A model generated the notes under the pieces. The model ran no database searches. It saw only the letters and a program-made list of their open reading frames with translations, and was not told the origin of the DNA. Shown piece by piece: positions 17,871-25,507 of a stretch of 64,000 nucleotides of DNA. The stretch's first letter is position 1; each line of letters opens with the position of its first letter. The DNA lies in NCBI RefSeq assembly GCF_002093745.1, contig NZ_MTSB01000001.1:124001-188000 (forward strand), read 5' to 3'. Both the position numbers and the translations under genes were made by a program. The DNA is from Pseudomonas graminis (GTDB lineage Bacteria; Pseudomonadota; Gammaproteobacteria; Pseudomonadales; Pseudomonadaceae).

Positions 17871-20009
17871 GTGATCAAGAATCTCATACTGCGCGGCGTA
17901 TCGAGCTACTCGCCCGAGCTCAACTCCCAGGTCGGCCCACTCACGAAAGTGAACATGTTCTATGGGCACAATGGCACGGGCAAAACCACCATTGGGAACT
18001 ACCTCCAAGACCCTGCTGATTTGCTGTATCACCAATGCCAGACTCAGCCTGCTTTAGCGGAGCGTGAGGTGTTGGTGTACAACCATACCTTCATGGAGGC
18101 CAACTTCCAGGCCAGTTCGCAGGCCGGCATCTTCACGCTCAATGAAGGCAATATCGAGGCAGAGAAAGAGCTGGAGGCTGCCGAGCTGGCCCTCAAACAG
18201 GTGTTGACTGAACATCAGGCCGAGGTGGCGGCAGGGAACGCTTTTGGCGACTCTCAGAAAGCCAAAAAAGCGGACATGCTGGATCAGCTATGGGCCCTAA
18301 AAAAACCTTTCGAAACCGGCCCTCTCCGGTATTGCCTCGTTGGGCCCAATACCAAAGAGCGCCTCGGCGACAAACTACGTGATATTGCGCTTGTGACATC
18401 GAGTGAGGATTTCACCGCGTTGGCAACTGAGGCGGAGCAGTTGCAGTCTGCGGGAGATACCGAGCTCCCTGCGATACCTACTCTCAGATTTGCAGAAAGC
18501 GAGGTTGAAACCAGCCCCCTGCTTTCCGAAGTCATTTCCGGATCCGGCGACTCGTACCTTTCCGCGTTGATTACTGATCTGGGTAACTCGGACTGGGTCA
18601 AGCATGCCCTTGAGTTTCACGAACGCGAGCAGTGTCCGTTTTGCCAGCAAACCCTGGCAGCTGGTTTCTACGATGAAATCCGGAAGGTGTTCGACAAAAC
18701 GTACGAGCAGCGGGTCTCTCAGCTGAAAGCTCTGAAAAACCGATACGACGGCGGTGTCGCTCGATTGAAAGGCCAGTCCCAGCGTGCGGAGTATCGGGCT
18801 CCTGAGTACCAGGCACTTCTGGCAAGGTTGGACGCATTATTCACCCAAAACATTCAAGAGCTGGCTGCCAAATTGGCGAGTCCATCGATGGTTATCACGC
18901 TGGAGTCGACCGAGGCTCTGCTCAGCGGAATCAACGCCTTGATCGCGGAAGATCAGCAGAAGATTGATGCCTTCAACCTCAAGGTAAAAGACAAGAAAAC
19001 CCACCTGGAGAACATCAAAACGCGTTTCTGGAACTGCTTTCGAGCGAGCTGCGACACGGTCATCACGTCCGCGAGAAAGGTACATAGCGAGCTTGGTGTT
19101 AAAAAGGAGGAGAAGCGAAAGCTGGCTGACGAGATCCGCATAAAGGCTCAGGTTCACCGGGATGCTATTGCTCTGAGCAAAGCCAAGATCACGAACATCG
19201 ACCAGTCCATCGACAGCATCAACACGTCGTTGGCTGTGCTAGGGCTCAAGGGCTTTCTGGTTGTCAGAGAGGAGGGTGAGCTTCCTCGTTACAAGCTGCA
19301 AAGGCCCGACCAGCAGGCCGGCGTGTTCAAGACGCTCAGCGAGGGTGAGAAGACGTTGATCTCCTTCCTATACTTTCTTGAAGTCTGTAACGGCGAGCTC
19401 GATGAAAACGGTTCCAAGCTGAAAAGCGAGCGTATCATCGTCATCGACGATCCCATATCAAGCCTTTCTCATAACTACATTTACGACATCGCCTCCATGA
19501 TCCACCGGCGAGTACTCAGCCCGAAAGAGCGCTTCAAGCAGGTCTTCATCCTGACGCACAACCTGTTCTTCTTTCACGAGATGCTCAAGCATTTCAAAAA
19601 ATCAGATGAGTTCTCGTTGTTCCGGATCACCAAGGCGGCACACAGCGTCATCACTCCGATGAAGGCCAATGACGTACAGAATGACTACCAATCATTTTGG
19701 CAGGGCATCAAGGACGCCCAGGCAGGGCGTACCTCCGCTACCGTCATTCCGAACATGATGCGAAATATCCTGGAGTACTATTTCACCTTCGTACATCGCC
19801 AGAATGAGCTGCAGGCGGCACTGGCGACACTCGCCGATGAGGATGCAGATTTCAAGGCCCTATATCGATACGTCAACCGCGAGTCCCATGCCGATGCGGT
19901 CAATCTCACGGATTTTGGTGAGATTGAGCCGGCGCATTACGTCGAGCGGTTCAGACAGGTGTTCGTGAGAACAGGGTTTGAGGAGCACTATGACAAGATG
20001 ATGAGCTAA
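17871..20009 (+). CDS. RloC/PrrC-like ATPase with zinc-hook and possible anticodon nuclease end
   Basis: A 712-residue AAA_13-type protein. Walker A is MFYGHNGTGKTTIGNYL near residue 32. A long helical middle carries a CPFCQQTL zinc-hook-like Cys pair near residue 261. Then come the ABC signature LSEGEKTLISFLYFLE and Walker B IIVIDDPISSLSHNY. The C-terminus has RNILEYYF followed 38 residues after the Glu by NRESHAD, giving an Arg-x3-Glu...His order like the PrrC/RloC anticodon-nuclease triad. RloC proteins of this size cleave tRNA anticodons on phage or DNA damage. The start is GTG 17871 with AAGGA. The nuclease assignment rests on three residues and needs alignment; the ATPase part is firm. 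Confidence 0.8.
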   Translation: MIKNLILRGVSSYSPELNSQVGPLTKVNMFYGHNGTGKTTIGNYLQDPADLLYHQCQTQPALAEREVLVYNHTFMEANFQASSQAGIFTLNEGNIEAEKELEAAELALKQVLTEHQAEVAAGNAFGDSQKAKKADMLDQLWALKKPFETGPLRYCLVGPNTKERLGDKLRDIALVTSSEDFTALATEAEQLQSAGDTELPAIPTLRFAESEVETSPLLSEVISGSGDSYLSALITDLGNSDWVKHALEFHEREQCPFCQQTLAAGFYDEIRKVFDKTYEQRVSQLKALKNRYDGGVARLKGQSQRAEYRAPEYQALLARLDALFTQNIQELAAKLASPSMVITLESTEALLSGINALIAEDQQKIDAFNLKVKDKKTHLENIKTRFWNCFRASCDTVITSARKVHSELGVKKEEKRKLADEIRIKAQVHRDAIALSKAKITNIDQSIDSINTSLAVLGLKGFLVVREEGELPRYKLQRPDQQAGVFKTLSEGEKTLISFLYFLEVCNGELDENGSKLKSERIIVIDDPISSLSHNYIYDIASMIHRRVLSPKERFKQVFILTHNLFFFHEMLKHFKKSDEFSLFRITKAAHSVITPMKANDVQNDYQSFWQGIKDAQAGRTSATVIPNMMRNILEYYFTFVHRQNELQAALATLADEDADFKALYRYVNRESHADAVNLTDFGEIEPAHYVERFRQVFVRTGFEEHYDKMMS

Positions 20010-20156
20010 TCACCCGAACTGGCCCGCCAGCAGAGGTGTGAACAGCTTGGCCGCAAAAAGCTAGGCGCTGTCAGAAACGCCACATAGAAATTTGAGCTGG
20101 ACTCCTCTATCAGTTGCTACATTGTCACTAACCTTGCCAGGAAGATCTAAATTCGA

Positions 20157-21458
20157 ATGTATAATTTTCTTGTGACTTCTCAGGATGGTGCGTGGGATCA
20201 GCCTGGTTATGAATACGATAAGAGTCGCTTCCTGGAGTACACAAGCGATGACATCGCTGCGAGCTTTAAGGAACTGAAAGAGCCTCAGCTTGCGGCGCTG
20301 ATGGAGCTTCCGTGCTTATTCGCTTATGAAGGCACCCGTCAATCCCTGAGAGTGGGGAGGTTGGAGGTAAAACTTCGCAACAACGGCAAGACTTTGCTCA
20401 TTCGACCAACCATCGACGATCGTATTGGCCCCATTGAATTCGCGCAGATCAAGCCTCTGCAAGCGGCTCTCGATATCCGCGATTGGGAAATCAATCGGAC
20501 GCACTGGGCAGTTAAGGACGAGGATCTGCTGGACGTCCTCCATCAAGCCCAGCTAGTACCTGACGGGTTGATCCGCTCCAAGGTGACGAAGGAAGACCTG
20601 CCCGCGACCACGCCACCCCAGATCCATGCTGACAGCGTCGGAGCTTTTATTGAGCAGGTATTTCAACTCAATCATGGTGGGCGTGAGGTTTTTTATCGGG
20701 GCCACTCCAATAGCAAAAAATATCGGTTGGAACCATCAATATTTCGCAAAGATCCACACGGGAATTTTGTTCACCGGGACACTGAAGATCGGATGTACCG
20801 GGAGCTTCTGGTTTCCAATTCAGTGGATTTCAGCGGAGATATTTATACGCTCGATCGCCTCGTACGCATGCAGCATTACTCGTTGCCAACGAGACTGCTC
20901 GATATCACATCGAACCCGTTGATCGGCTTGTACTTTTGCTGCAAGAGTAACCTCGATGAAGACGGAGAGGTCATAGTCCTCTCTATGGACGCCGATCATA
21001 TCAAATACTTTGATTCAGATACTGCAAGCTGTATTGCTAACCTCTCCCGTCTGTCCAAGAGCGTCAGAGACTCTATCTCATTCGATGCTGCCGGCCTGGA
21101 AGATTTCAATAGTCAGCGGCCACTACGGCAGTTGCTTCATTTCATCAAAGAGGAAAAGCCATTCTTTGAGCCCAGGCTGGAGCCTGAGCATCTTCGATCC
21201 GTTCTGTGTGTGAAAGGAAAGCACACCAACAGCAGGATCTCATTTCAGTCCGGCGCGTTTCTGCTGTTCGGGGATGAAGCGGTGCTGGATGAAGAGGGTA
21301 CGGAAGATATTACGCTTCATCGCATAGCGATAACGAACAAGAGGAATGTGTTGAAGGAGTTGGATCGCCTGAACATCAATGAGAGTACGGTGTTTCCGTA
21401 TATAGAGAGTTCGGCGAAGTACATTGCTCAAAAATTTGCCTTCCAGGCTCGTGTCTGA
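20157..21458 (+). CDS. FRG-domain protein
   Basis: A 433-residue protein with an FRG domain, named for its Phe-Arg-Gly motif, at residues about 160-270. It shows GGREVFYRGHSN, YRLEPSIFRKDP, and MQHYSLPTRLLDITSNPLIGLYFCC. FRG domains are common as single-gene or partnered toxins in bacterial defence and conflict loci; the biochemical activity is not settled. The N-terminal 150 residues have no domain I recognise. It follows the RloC-like gene after 147 bases on the same strand, so it may be part of the same transcription unit. An AGGAAG lies about 12 bases before the ATG. Confidence 0.82.
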   Translation: MYNFLVTSQDGAWDQPGYEYDKSRFLEYTSDDIAASFKELKEPQLAALMELPCLFAYEGTRQSLRVGRLEVKLRNNGKTLLIRPTIDDRIGPIEFAQIKPLQAALDIRDWEINRTHWAVKDEDLLDVLHQAQLVPDGLIRSKVTKEDLPATTPPQIHADSVGAFIEQVFQLNHGGREVFYRGHSNSKKYRLEPSIFRKDPHGNFVHRDTEDRMYRELLVSNSVDFSGDIYTLDRLVRMQHYSLPTRLLDITSNPLIGLYFCCKSNLDEDGEVIVLSMDADHIKYFDSDTASCIANLSRLSKSVRDSISFDAAGLEDFNSQRPLRQLLHFIKEEKPFFEPRLEPEHLRSVLCVKGKHTNSRISFQSGAFLLFGDEAVLDEEGTEDITLHRIAITNKRNVLKELDRLNINESTVFPYIESSAKYIAQKFAFQARV

Positions 21459-21676
21459 TTGAGCTCGTCAGCGGGCTAATCACTGTCCCCGAAAACTCGG
21501 AACCGTATCGAGGTGGCAGGGATACTCGTGGGATGCCTCGACTGATGCCCCGCGCTACAAGGCATTTGTATTACTAGACGCTTTTGGCGCTGTAAATCAT
21601 CTGCGCGCTTTGGCTGCTCGTTCGGCCCTAAAATGCTGGTGGCCTGGTGGCCCGGCTGCTTGGTATTGCCCAGGGC

Positions 21677-22570
21677 TCAAGGAAGGCGGTCAATCGCGCG
21701 ACCGTAGTCGAAGGCCACTGTACTTCCTGACACGAGCACTGCTTCCAGCTGATGACTGGACGAACCGCTCACAATGCGAAATTCGCTCACTTTCCCGGTA
21801 TGGCTGGTGGTCGACCAGATCAGCTTGAGCTTTTCCATAGCCATTGGATGGTCGATCACGCCTGATGAGAACTTCATCAAGAAAGTGCTCAGTCTCTTCT
21901 TAAGTTCGAATCGGGACTCGTAAGGGTAAGGGCCGAGTAAAACGGGGCCGTCACCGATGATCTGGTTCAAGTCCAGCTTCGGCTTCAACAGAACCGCCTG
22001 GATATCTTGGTGTTCCCTCCAGCGATTCCGGACGATGTAACTTAGGCCCGTGCATTGCTCGACCCACCGCGTTTCTGCAGCCAACGCGTGTTCTTCCGAA
22101 TCACAGGATTCTACGACTTTGAAAATGGGGGACATGCCGGCATCGAGGATCTCAGCGATTTTGGCTGCCGCCCGCTTGGTATTGTGTCGAGCGCGTCCGA
22201 GGTGGGCTTGCTTTCGCCTTTCGAGATCGGTTGTAAGTCCGACGTAGAAAGGCTCTTCGGTGTCAGGATCGATGATCAAGTAAATGACATATCGCTTTGC
22301 ACCGATACCGTCCAACGCCGTCTGCCGTGGCACGGCTGTCGGCTGTTTCTCAAAGCCTTCAGTGCTGAAATGGGTGACCGGGGAGTGGTTTGAACCAGGT
22401 GTAGGGCTGTGTTGGCGATACCACTCGACAGCGAGTTCGAGCGTGGCGAACGACTGGTGCTTCGCTTCCGGAAACCGCTCAATCGACAAGCGAGCTCCAC
22501 CGTCCCAGGTATTGAAGATCCCTAGTTTCCGTCCTTTGACGACTGCGTAGAATTTGGGTTTCTTCGCCAT
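21677..22570 (-). CDS. RNA:DNA-hybrid-binding domain fused to GIY-YIG nuclease
   Basis: A 297-residue protein. Residues 4-50 (KFYAVVKGRKLGIFNTWDGG ... FATLELAVEWY) match the RNase H1 N-terminal hybrid-binding (viroplasmin) fold. Residues about 102-190 are a GIY-YIG endonuclease domain: YVIYLIIDPDTEEPFYVGLTTDLERRKQAHL, with the Arg of the RRKQAH helix and a later Glu in EHALAAETRWVEQ. The remaining 100 residues are unassigned. The start at 22570 is chosen because the domain begins there and AGGAAGG sits eight bases before; the open frame upstream to 22999 is not protein-like. A nuclease directed to R-loops or RNA primers is a reasonable inference. Confidence 0.82.
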   Translation of the reverse strand: MAKKPKFYAVVKGRKLGIFNTWDGGARLSIERFPEAKHQSFATLELAVEWYRQHSPTPGSNHSPVTHFSTEGFEKQPTAVPRQTALDGIGAKRYVIYLIIDPDTEEPFYVGLTTDLERRKQAHLGRARHNTKRAAAKIAEILDAGMSPIFKVVESCDSEEHALAAETRWVEQCTGLSYIVRNRWREHQDIQAVLLKPKLDLNQIIGDGPVLLGPYPYESRFELKKRLSTFLMKFSSGVIDHPMAMEKLKLIWSTTSHTGKVSEFRIVSGSSSHQLEAVLVSGSTVAFDYGRAIDRLP

Positions 22571-23010
22571 CCTGTGCAACCTTCCTGAATCACCTGATCG
22601 GCCTATTGACGAGGGGGGACGAGAGCAATCAACCTCACTTGAGCGCTTCAATAGTGCGCTCGACGTTGATCGTATCGCCATCTGAAAGCGCCGCCAACGC
22701 CTTGGCAGGTTTGGCATTGCGAATGCTTGGCTTATGGAGAAAGAAACGATGGTGGTGGCTTGGTTTTCAGGCACAGATAGGTGTGCACCGTTCAAGCTCA
22801 GGAGGTATGTCGGCGGATCAGACTTTAGGGTTTTATTGAGTGAGCTGAGGCGGAAGTGGGTCAGGTAAGACGCCGTACTGGGGGAATCGACGGTGCACCA
22901 AATTTTCGGGGCTTTTTGGGGAGGCTGATGGGGGCGCTGCGAGGAGGTCTCGACAGGCCTAGGCGGTAGGGAAAAACTGCCTGGAACGCCCGGAATCATT
23001 GGCTAGAAGG
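22571..23010. other. Island right-end region without a supported gene
   Basis: About 440 bases between the GIY-YIG gene and the tRNA. Short open frames occur on both strands, but none has a ribosome site or protein-like composition. It should contain the promoter for the GIY-YIG gene. Confidence 0.4.
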
Positions 23011-23084
23011 TGGAGCGGGTAGAGGGAATCGAACCCTCAACTAAAGCTTGGGAAGCTTTCATTTTACCACTAAACTATACCCGC
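23011..23084 (-). tRNA. tRNA-Gly (anticodon CCC), carried by the island
   Basis: A complete 74-base tRNA with encoded CCA. The acceptor GCGGGTA pairs with TACCCGC. The anticodon stem AAAGC/GCTTT encloses loop TTCCCAA, giving anticodon CCC (glycine, GGG codons). The T arm is GAGGG/CCCTC with TTCGATT. At the base of the D stem position 24 is T, so the closing pair is G-U, whereas the split host copy has C there (G-C). The gene lies inside the island, 43 bases from the right junction, and presumably replaces the disrupted host gene. Confidence 0.95.
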
Positions 23085-23119
23085 ATTACGCGTTTCTACC
23101 ATGCACCAAAGCGGCGTGT

Positions 23120-23133
23120 CCAATAAGAACCCT
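23120..23133. other. Right attachment site of the island
   Basis: The core GAACCCT (23127-23133) is shared with the left junction. The island-side arm CCAATAAG (23120-23127) is the inverted repeat of CTTATTGG (6400-6407) at the left. On circularisation the two arms would flank a 4-base centre in perfect dyad symmetry, as at integrase core sites. Confidence 0.75.
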
Positions 23134-23180
23134 CAACTAAAGCTTGGGAAGCTTTCGTTTTACCACTAAACTATACCCGC
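23127..23180 (-). pseudogene. 5' fragment of host tRNA-Gly(CCC) right of the island
   Basis: Bases 23128-23180 match 23032-23084 of the intact tRNA-Gly with one difference (23157 G versus 23061 A). They cover the 5' acceptor strand, D arm, anticodon arm, variable loop and the start of the T arm, and stop inside the T loop. The missing 3' end is the piece at 6375-6401. Because the promoter of the original tRNA lies further right, transcripts reaching the intact copy at 23084 probably pass through this fragment. Confidence 0.9.
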
Positions 23181-23277
23181 TCTGGGACCTGCTTTGAGCG
23201 GCTGACTTTGTACCAGAACCCTGCCTTGATTTGAAGCGCTAATTTCTTCCCGCAGCGCTTTTCCCCGTGATTGTTTC

Positions 23278-23324
23278 AAAAAAACCACCCGCCAGACCCT
23301 GACGTTCATGCCCCGGCGGTGGTT
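23278..23324 (-). terminator. Rho-independent terminator after rhlA
   Basis: Read on the minus strand, AACCACCGCC pairs with GGCGGGTGGTT (one bulged base) across a 26-base loop, and a run of seven T follows. It lies 12 bases past the rhlA stop codon. Confidence 0.65.
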
Positions 23325-23335
23325 CTTCTGTGGTT

Positions 23336-24217
23336 TCAGAACGCGAAAGCACGATGCTCGTGAACCCGTTTGTAGAGGCTGTATTCGGGCTCTCCCGGTT
23401 TCAGGAAATCCATCAGCACTTGCTTCGAGTCACTGCAGGCTGCTTTATGCTCCATGTCCAGAAAGTGGCCCGCGGCCGGGATGGTGGCGAAGCTGCACTG
23501 TTGCAGGTACCTGGAGAACTGTGCGGCGTCGTTCGCGGAGGTGTATTCGTCCCAGACGCCGTTGATGAACAGCACCGGTGCCTTGATGCGTTGGCCTGCG
23601 GTCAGGTAGTTGTCTGGATCAAGTTCCAGAACCTGGCTGAAGTGATAGTGCATCTGGTCATACTCATGACCGTCAAGGCTGCTGACGTGGCGATAGTTGA
23701 AGCGCTTGAACAGCGACGGCAGGTGTTTGCCGAGGGTGTTGTTGATCAGGTGCCCCATGTCGTAGCGGCTGTGTGCCCTCAAGTGGGTGAGGCCTTGATC
23801 CAGGTAGTTGCGCATGGGGTCGTTGATGACCGGGGAAAACGAGCTGATGACCGCGCTTTCGATACGTCTTGGTTGATGTGCCAGCGCCACCAGCGTGGCT
23901 GCGCCGCCCCAGGAAAAGGACAACACGTGCTCGGCGTTGAAGTGGTCAATCAGTTCCAGCAGAAGCTGGCCTTCCTCTTCTCGCGTCAGCGGCGCGCCAT
24001 GCAGGTTGTGGGGCTTGGATTGGCCTGAATAGGGCTGGTCGTAAAGCACCACGTTGAACGTCGGGTGAAGGCTGCGAACGGTCTGGGCAAATGAGGCGGT
24101 GGTGGCCAGTGAGCCGTTGACCAGAATGATGGTCTTTGCGGCGGGGTCGGTGCGATAGAACTCGGTGTAAACCCGAAACTGTCCTTGTATGTCCAGCACT
24201 GCTTTTTCTGGCGACAT
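23336..24217 (-). CDS. rhlA: RhlA-like HAA synthase (alpha/beta hydrolase fold)
   Basis: A 293-residue protein matching RhlA, which joins two 3-hydroxyacyl chains from fatty-acid synthesis into hydroxyalkanoyloxy-alkanoic acid (HAA), a biosurfactant used in swarming. Visible: IILVNGSLATTASFAQTVRSL, VVLYDQPYSGQSKPHN, the nucleophile region HVLSFSWGGAATLVAL, FINGVWDEYTSANDAAQF and AAGHFLDMEHK (catalytic Asp and His). The start at 24217 has AGGAG eight bases before. No rhlB follows, as in P. syringae, which secretes HAA without rhamnose. Confidence 0.88.
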   Translation of the reverse strand: MSPEKAVLDIQGQFRVYTEFYRTDPAAKTIILVNGSLATTASFAQTVRSLHPTFNVVLYDQPYSGQSKPHNLHGAPLTREEEGQLLLELIDHFNAEHVLSFSWGGAATLVALAHQPRRIESAVISSFSPVINDPMRNYLDQGLTHLRAHSRYDMGHLINNTLGKHLPSLFKRFNYRHVSSLDGHEYDQMHYHFSQVLELDPDNYLTAGQRIKAPVLFINGVWDEYTSANDAAQFSRYLQQCSFATIPAAGHFLDMEHKAACSDSKQVLMDFLKPGEPEYSLYKRVHEHRAFAF

Positions 24218-24512
24218 AGGTGTAACTCCTGGCGTAAACAGGTATGCGTGCAAACGACGTTGCACGGGTTTCGTGACAGGCAGGCGATAGCCGATTAAAG
24301 GCCCAGGTCGATCCGACAAGCTGTTCGACAGGTATTGTTATTGGCGGGCAATGTGTCGCGAGCCGGAGGCTGTGTGCGACAAAAGTTTTCTTGGAATAGT
24401 GTGTTGGCTGGCGGCCGCATAAGGACCGACGTTTTGAGTCAAGCAGCCGATCCGGCAACCCGCAAGTGCCGTTCGTGCCTTGTGTTCTCAATCCGCCAGA
24501 CGGTCACGGGCG

Positions 24513-25205
24513 TCAGAACAGGTCGATTTCCGCTGCATGCAGCGCACGGTAGCTGCCGGGTGCCAGCGCCGGGTCCAGGACCAGCGCGCCGATGCTTTCC
24601 CGGTGCAGCCGCAACACTTTGTTGTCGAAGTGGCCGAACATCCGTTTCACTTGATGGTAACGACCTTCGATGATGCTCAAGTGCGCGCTGCGTGGCCCCA
24701 GCACCGTCAGTTGCGCGGGTTGCGTGGTGATGTTCTCGAACGAGAAGTACAGCCCTTCGGCAAACGTCAGCGCATAGCGTTCGTCGATAAGTTGTTCGGT
24801 CTCGACGTAATACATTTTGGGCATTTTGGTTTGTGGCTGAGTCAGCCGTCGCGACCATTGCCCGTCATTGGTGATCAGCATCAGCCCGGTGGTGTTGAAG
24901 TCCAGTCGACCGGCGATATGCAGTTCATGTTTGTCAGGTTCGTCCAGCCAATCAAGCACGGTCGTGTGCTGCGCATCGGCCGTTGCGCTCACACAGCCGG
25001 GCGGCTTGTGCAGCATGAAGTAACGCGCGGCTTTGCCTGCCTGGATAATTTCCGTGTCGAACGCGACGCAACTGAACTCCCGCACTTCGTGATGCGGGTC
25101 CGTGGTGGTACGGCCGTCCACTTGCACCCTGCCGCTGGCCAGCGCCAGACGTACGCTCTTGCGATTGAAGCGGGGCAGGTTGCTGAGGAAGCGATCAAGG
25201 CGCAT
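24513..25205 (-). CDS. rsuA: 16S rRNA pseudouridine-516 synthase RsuA
   Basis: A 230-residue pseudouridine synthase of the RsuA/RluB/E/F group that modifies U516 of 16S rRNA. The N-terminal S4 RNA-binding domain (MRLDRFLSNLPRFNRKSVRLALASGRVQVDG) is followed by the catalytic motif HIAGRLDFNTTGLMLITNDG with the essential Asp. GRYHQVKRMF near the C-terminus is also typical. Presence of an S4 domain and overall length favour RsuA; RluE would lack S4. It follows the Cys-rich gene by 35 bases and may share its transcript. Confidence 0.9.
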   Translation of the reverse strand: MRLDRFLSNLPRFNRKSVRLALASGRVQVDGRTTTDPHHEVREFSCVAFDTEIIQAGKAARYFMLHKPPGCVSATADAQHTTVLDWLDEPDKHELHIAGRLDFNTTGLMLITNDGQWSRRLTQPQTKMPKMYYVETEQLIDERYALTFAEGLYFSFENITTQPAQLTVLGPRSAHLSIIEGRYHQVKRMFGHFDNKVLRLHRESIGALVLDPALAPGSYRALHAAEIDLF

Positions 25206-25240
25206 GAGGATGGCGGTGCATGGCAGATGAGACGCGCATC

Positions 25241-25477
25241 TTACTCTGTGATCGGACGGGTCGCTTGATCAGGCGTTGCGTCCATGATCCCTGCGCAGCG
25301 CGGGCACAGGCAGGCTTTGTTGCGCACCGCGTCGGGCAGTGCGGCAAGCAATGCCGGGTCGATGCGTTCGGAAAAGCACCAGCAGGGCTGATCCACTGTG
25401 CGTGGATCGGCCAGGCTGCACTGATTGCTGAAGCCGCACACGGGGCATAGCAGGGTATCGGTCTGAGCTGTTGTCAT
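25241..25477 (-). CDS. Small cysteine-rich CWC-family protein
   Basis: A 78-residue protein with the cysteine pattern CPVCGFSNQCSLA, PCWCFSERI, ACLCPRCAG. This matches the bacterial cysteine-rich CWC family, presumably a zinc-binding small protein. Function is not known. It sits 35 bases upstream of rsuA on the same strand, an arrangement often seen in Pseudomonas. Confidence 0.85.
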   Translation of the reverse strand: MTTAQTDTLLCPVCGFSNQCSLADPRTVDQPCWCFSERIDPALLAALPDAVRNKACLCPRCAGIMDATPDQATRPITE

Positions 25478-25507
25478 GCGGGTCAGGCGCCGTGTTCGAT
25501 GATCGGT

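Larger units (their letters stand above)
6402..23126. mobile_element. Genomic island in the T arm of tRNA-Gly(CCC), defence-type cargo
   Basis: A 16.7-kb insertion bounded by the two halves of a host tRNA-Gly gene. It carries one truncated tyrosine integrase (16879-17553), a complete substitute tRNA-Gly near the right end, and about twelve cargo genes, most with families known from anti-phage systems. Several cargo genes are visibly more AT-rich than the flanks, especially 13.4-15.1 kb. No replication, conjugation or phage structural genes are present. With the integrase truncated, self-excision is unlikely unless another integrase acts in trans. Confidence 0.88.

Noticed and set aside
22571..22999. 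Upstream extension of the GIY-YIG gene to 22999 (143 more residues)
   Set aside because: The sequence is low-quality and Ser/Pro-rich with no domain; the hybrid-binding domain and a good ribosome site start at 22570.
23127..23180. Second functional tRNA-Gly
   Set aside because: It lacks the T-arm 3' side and the 3' acceptor strand, so it cannot fold.
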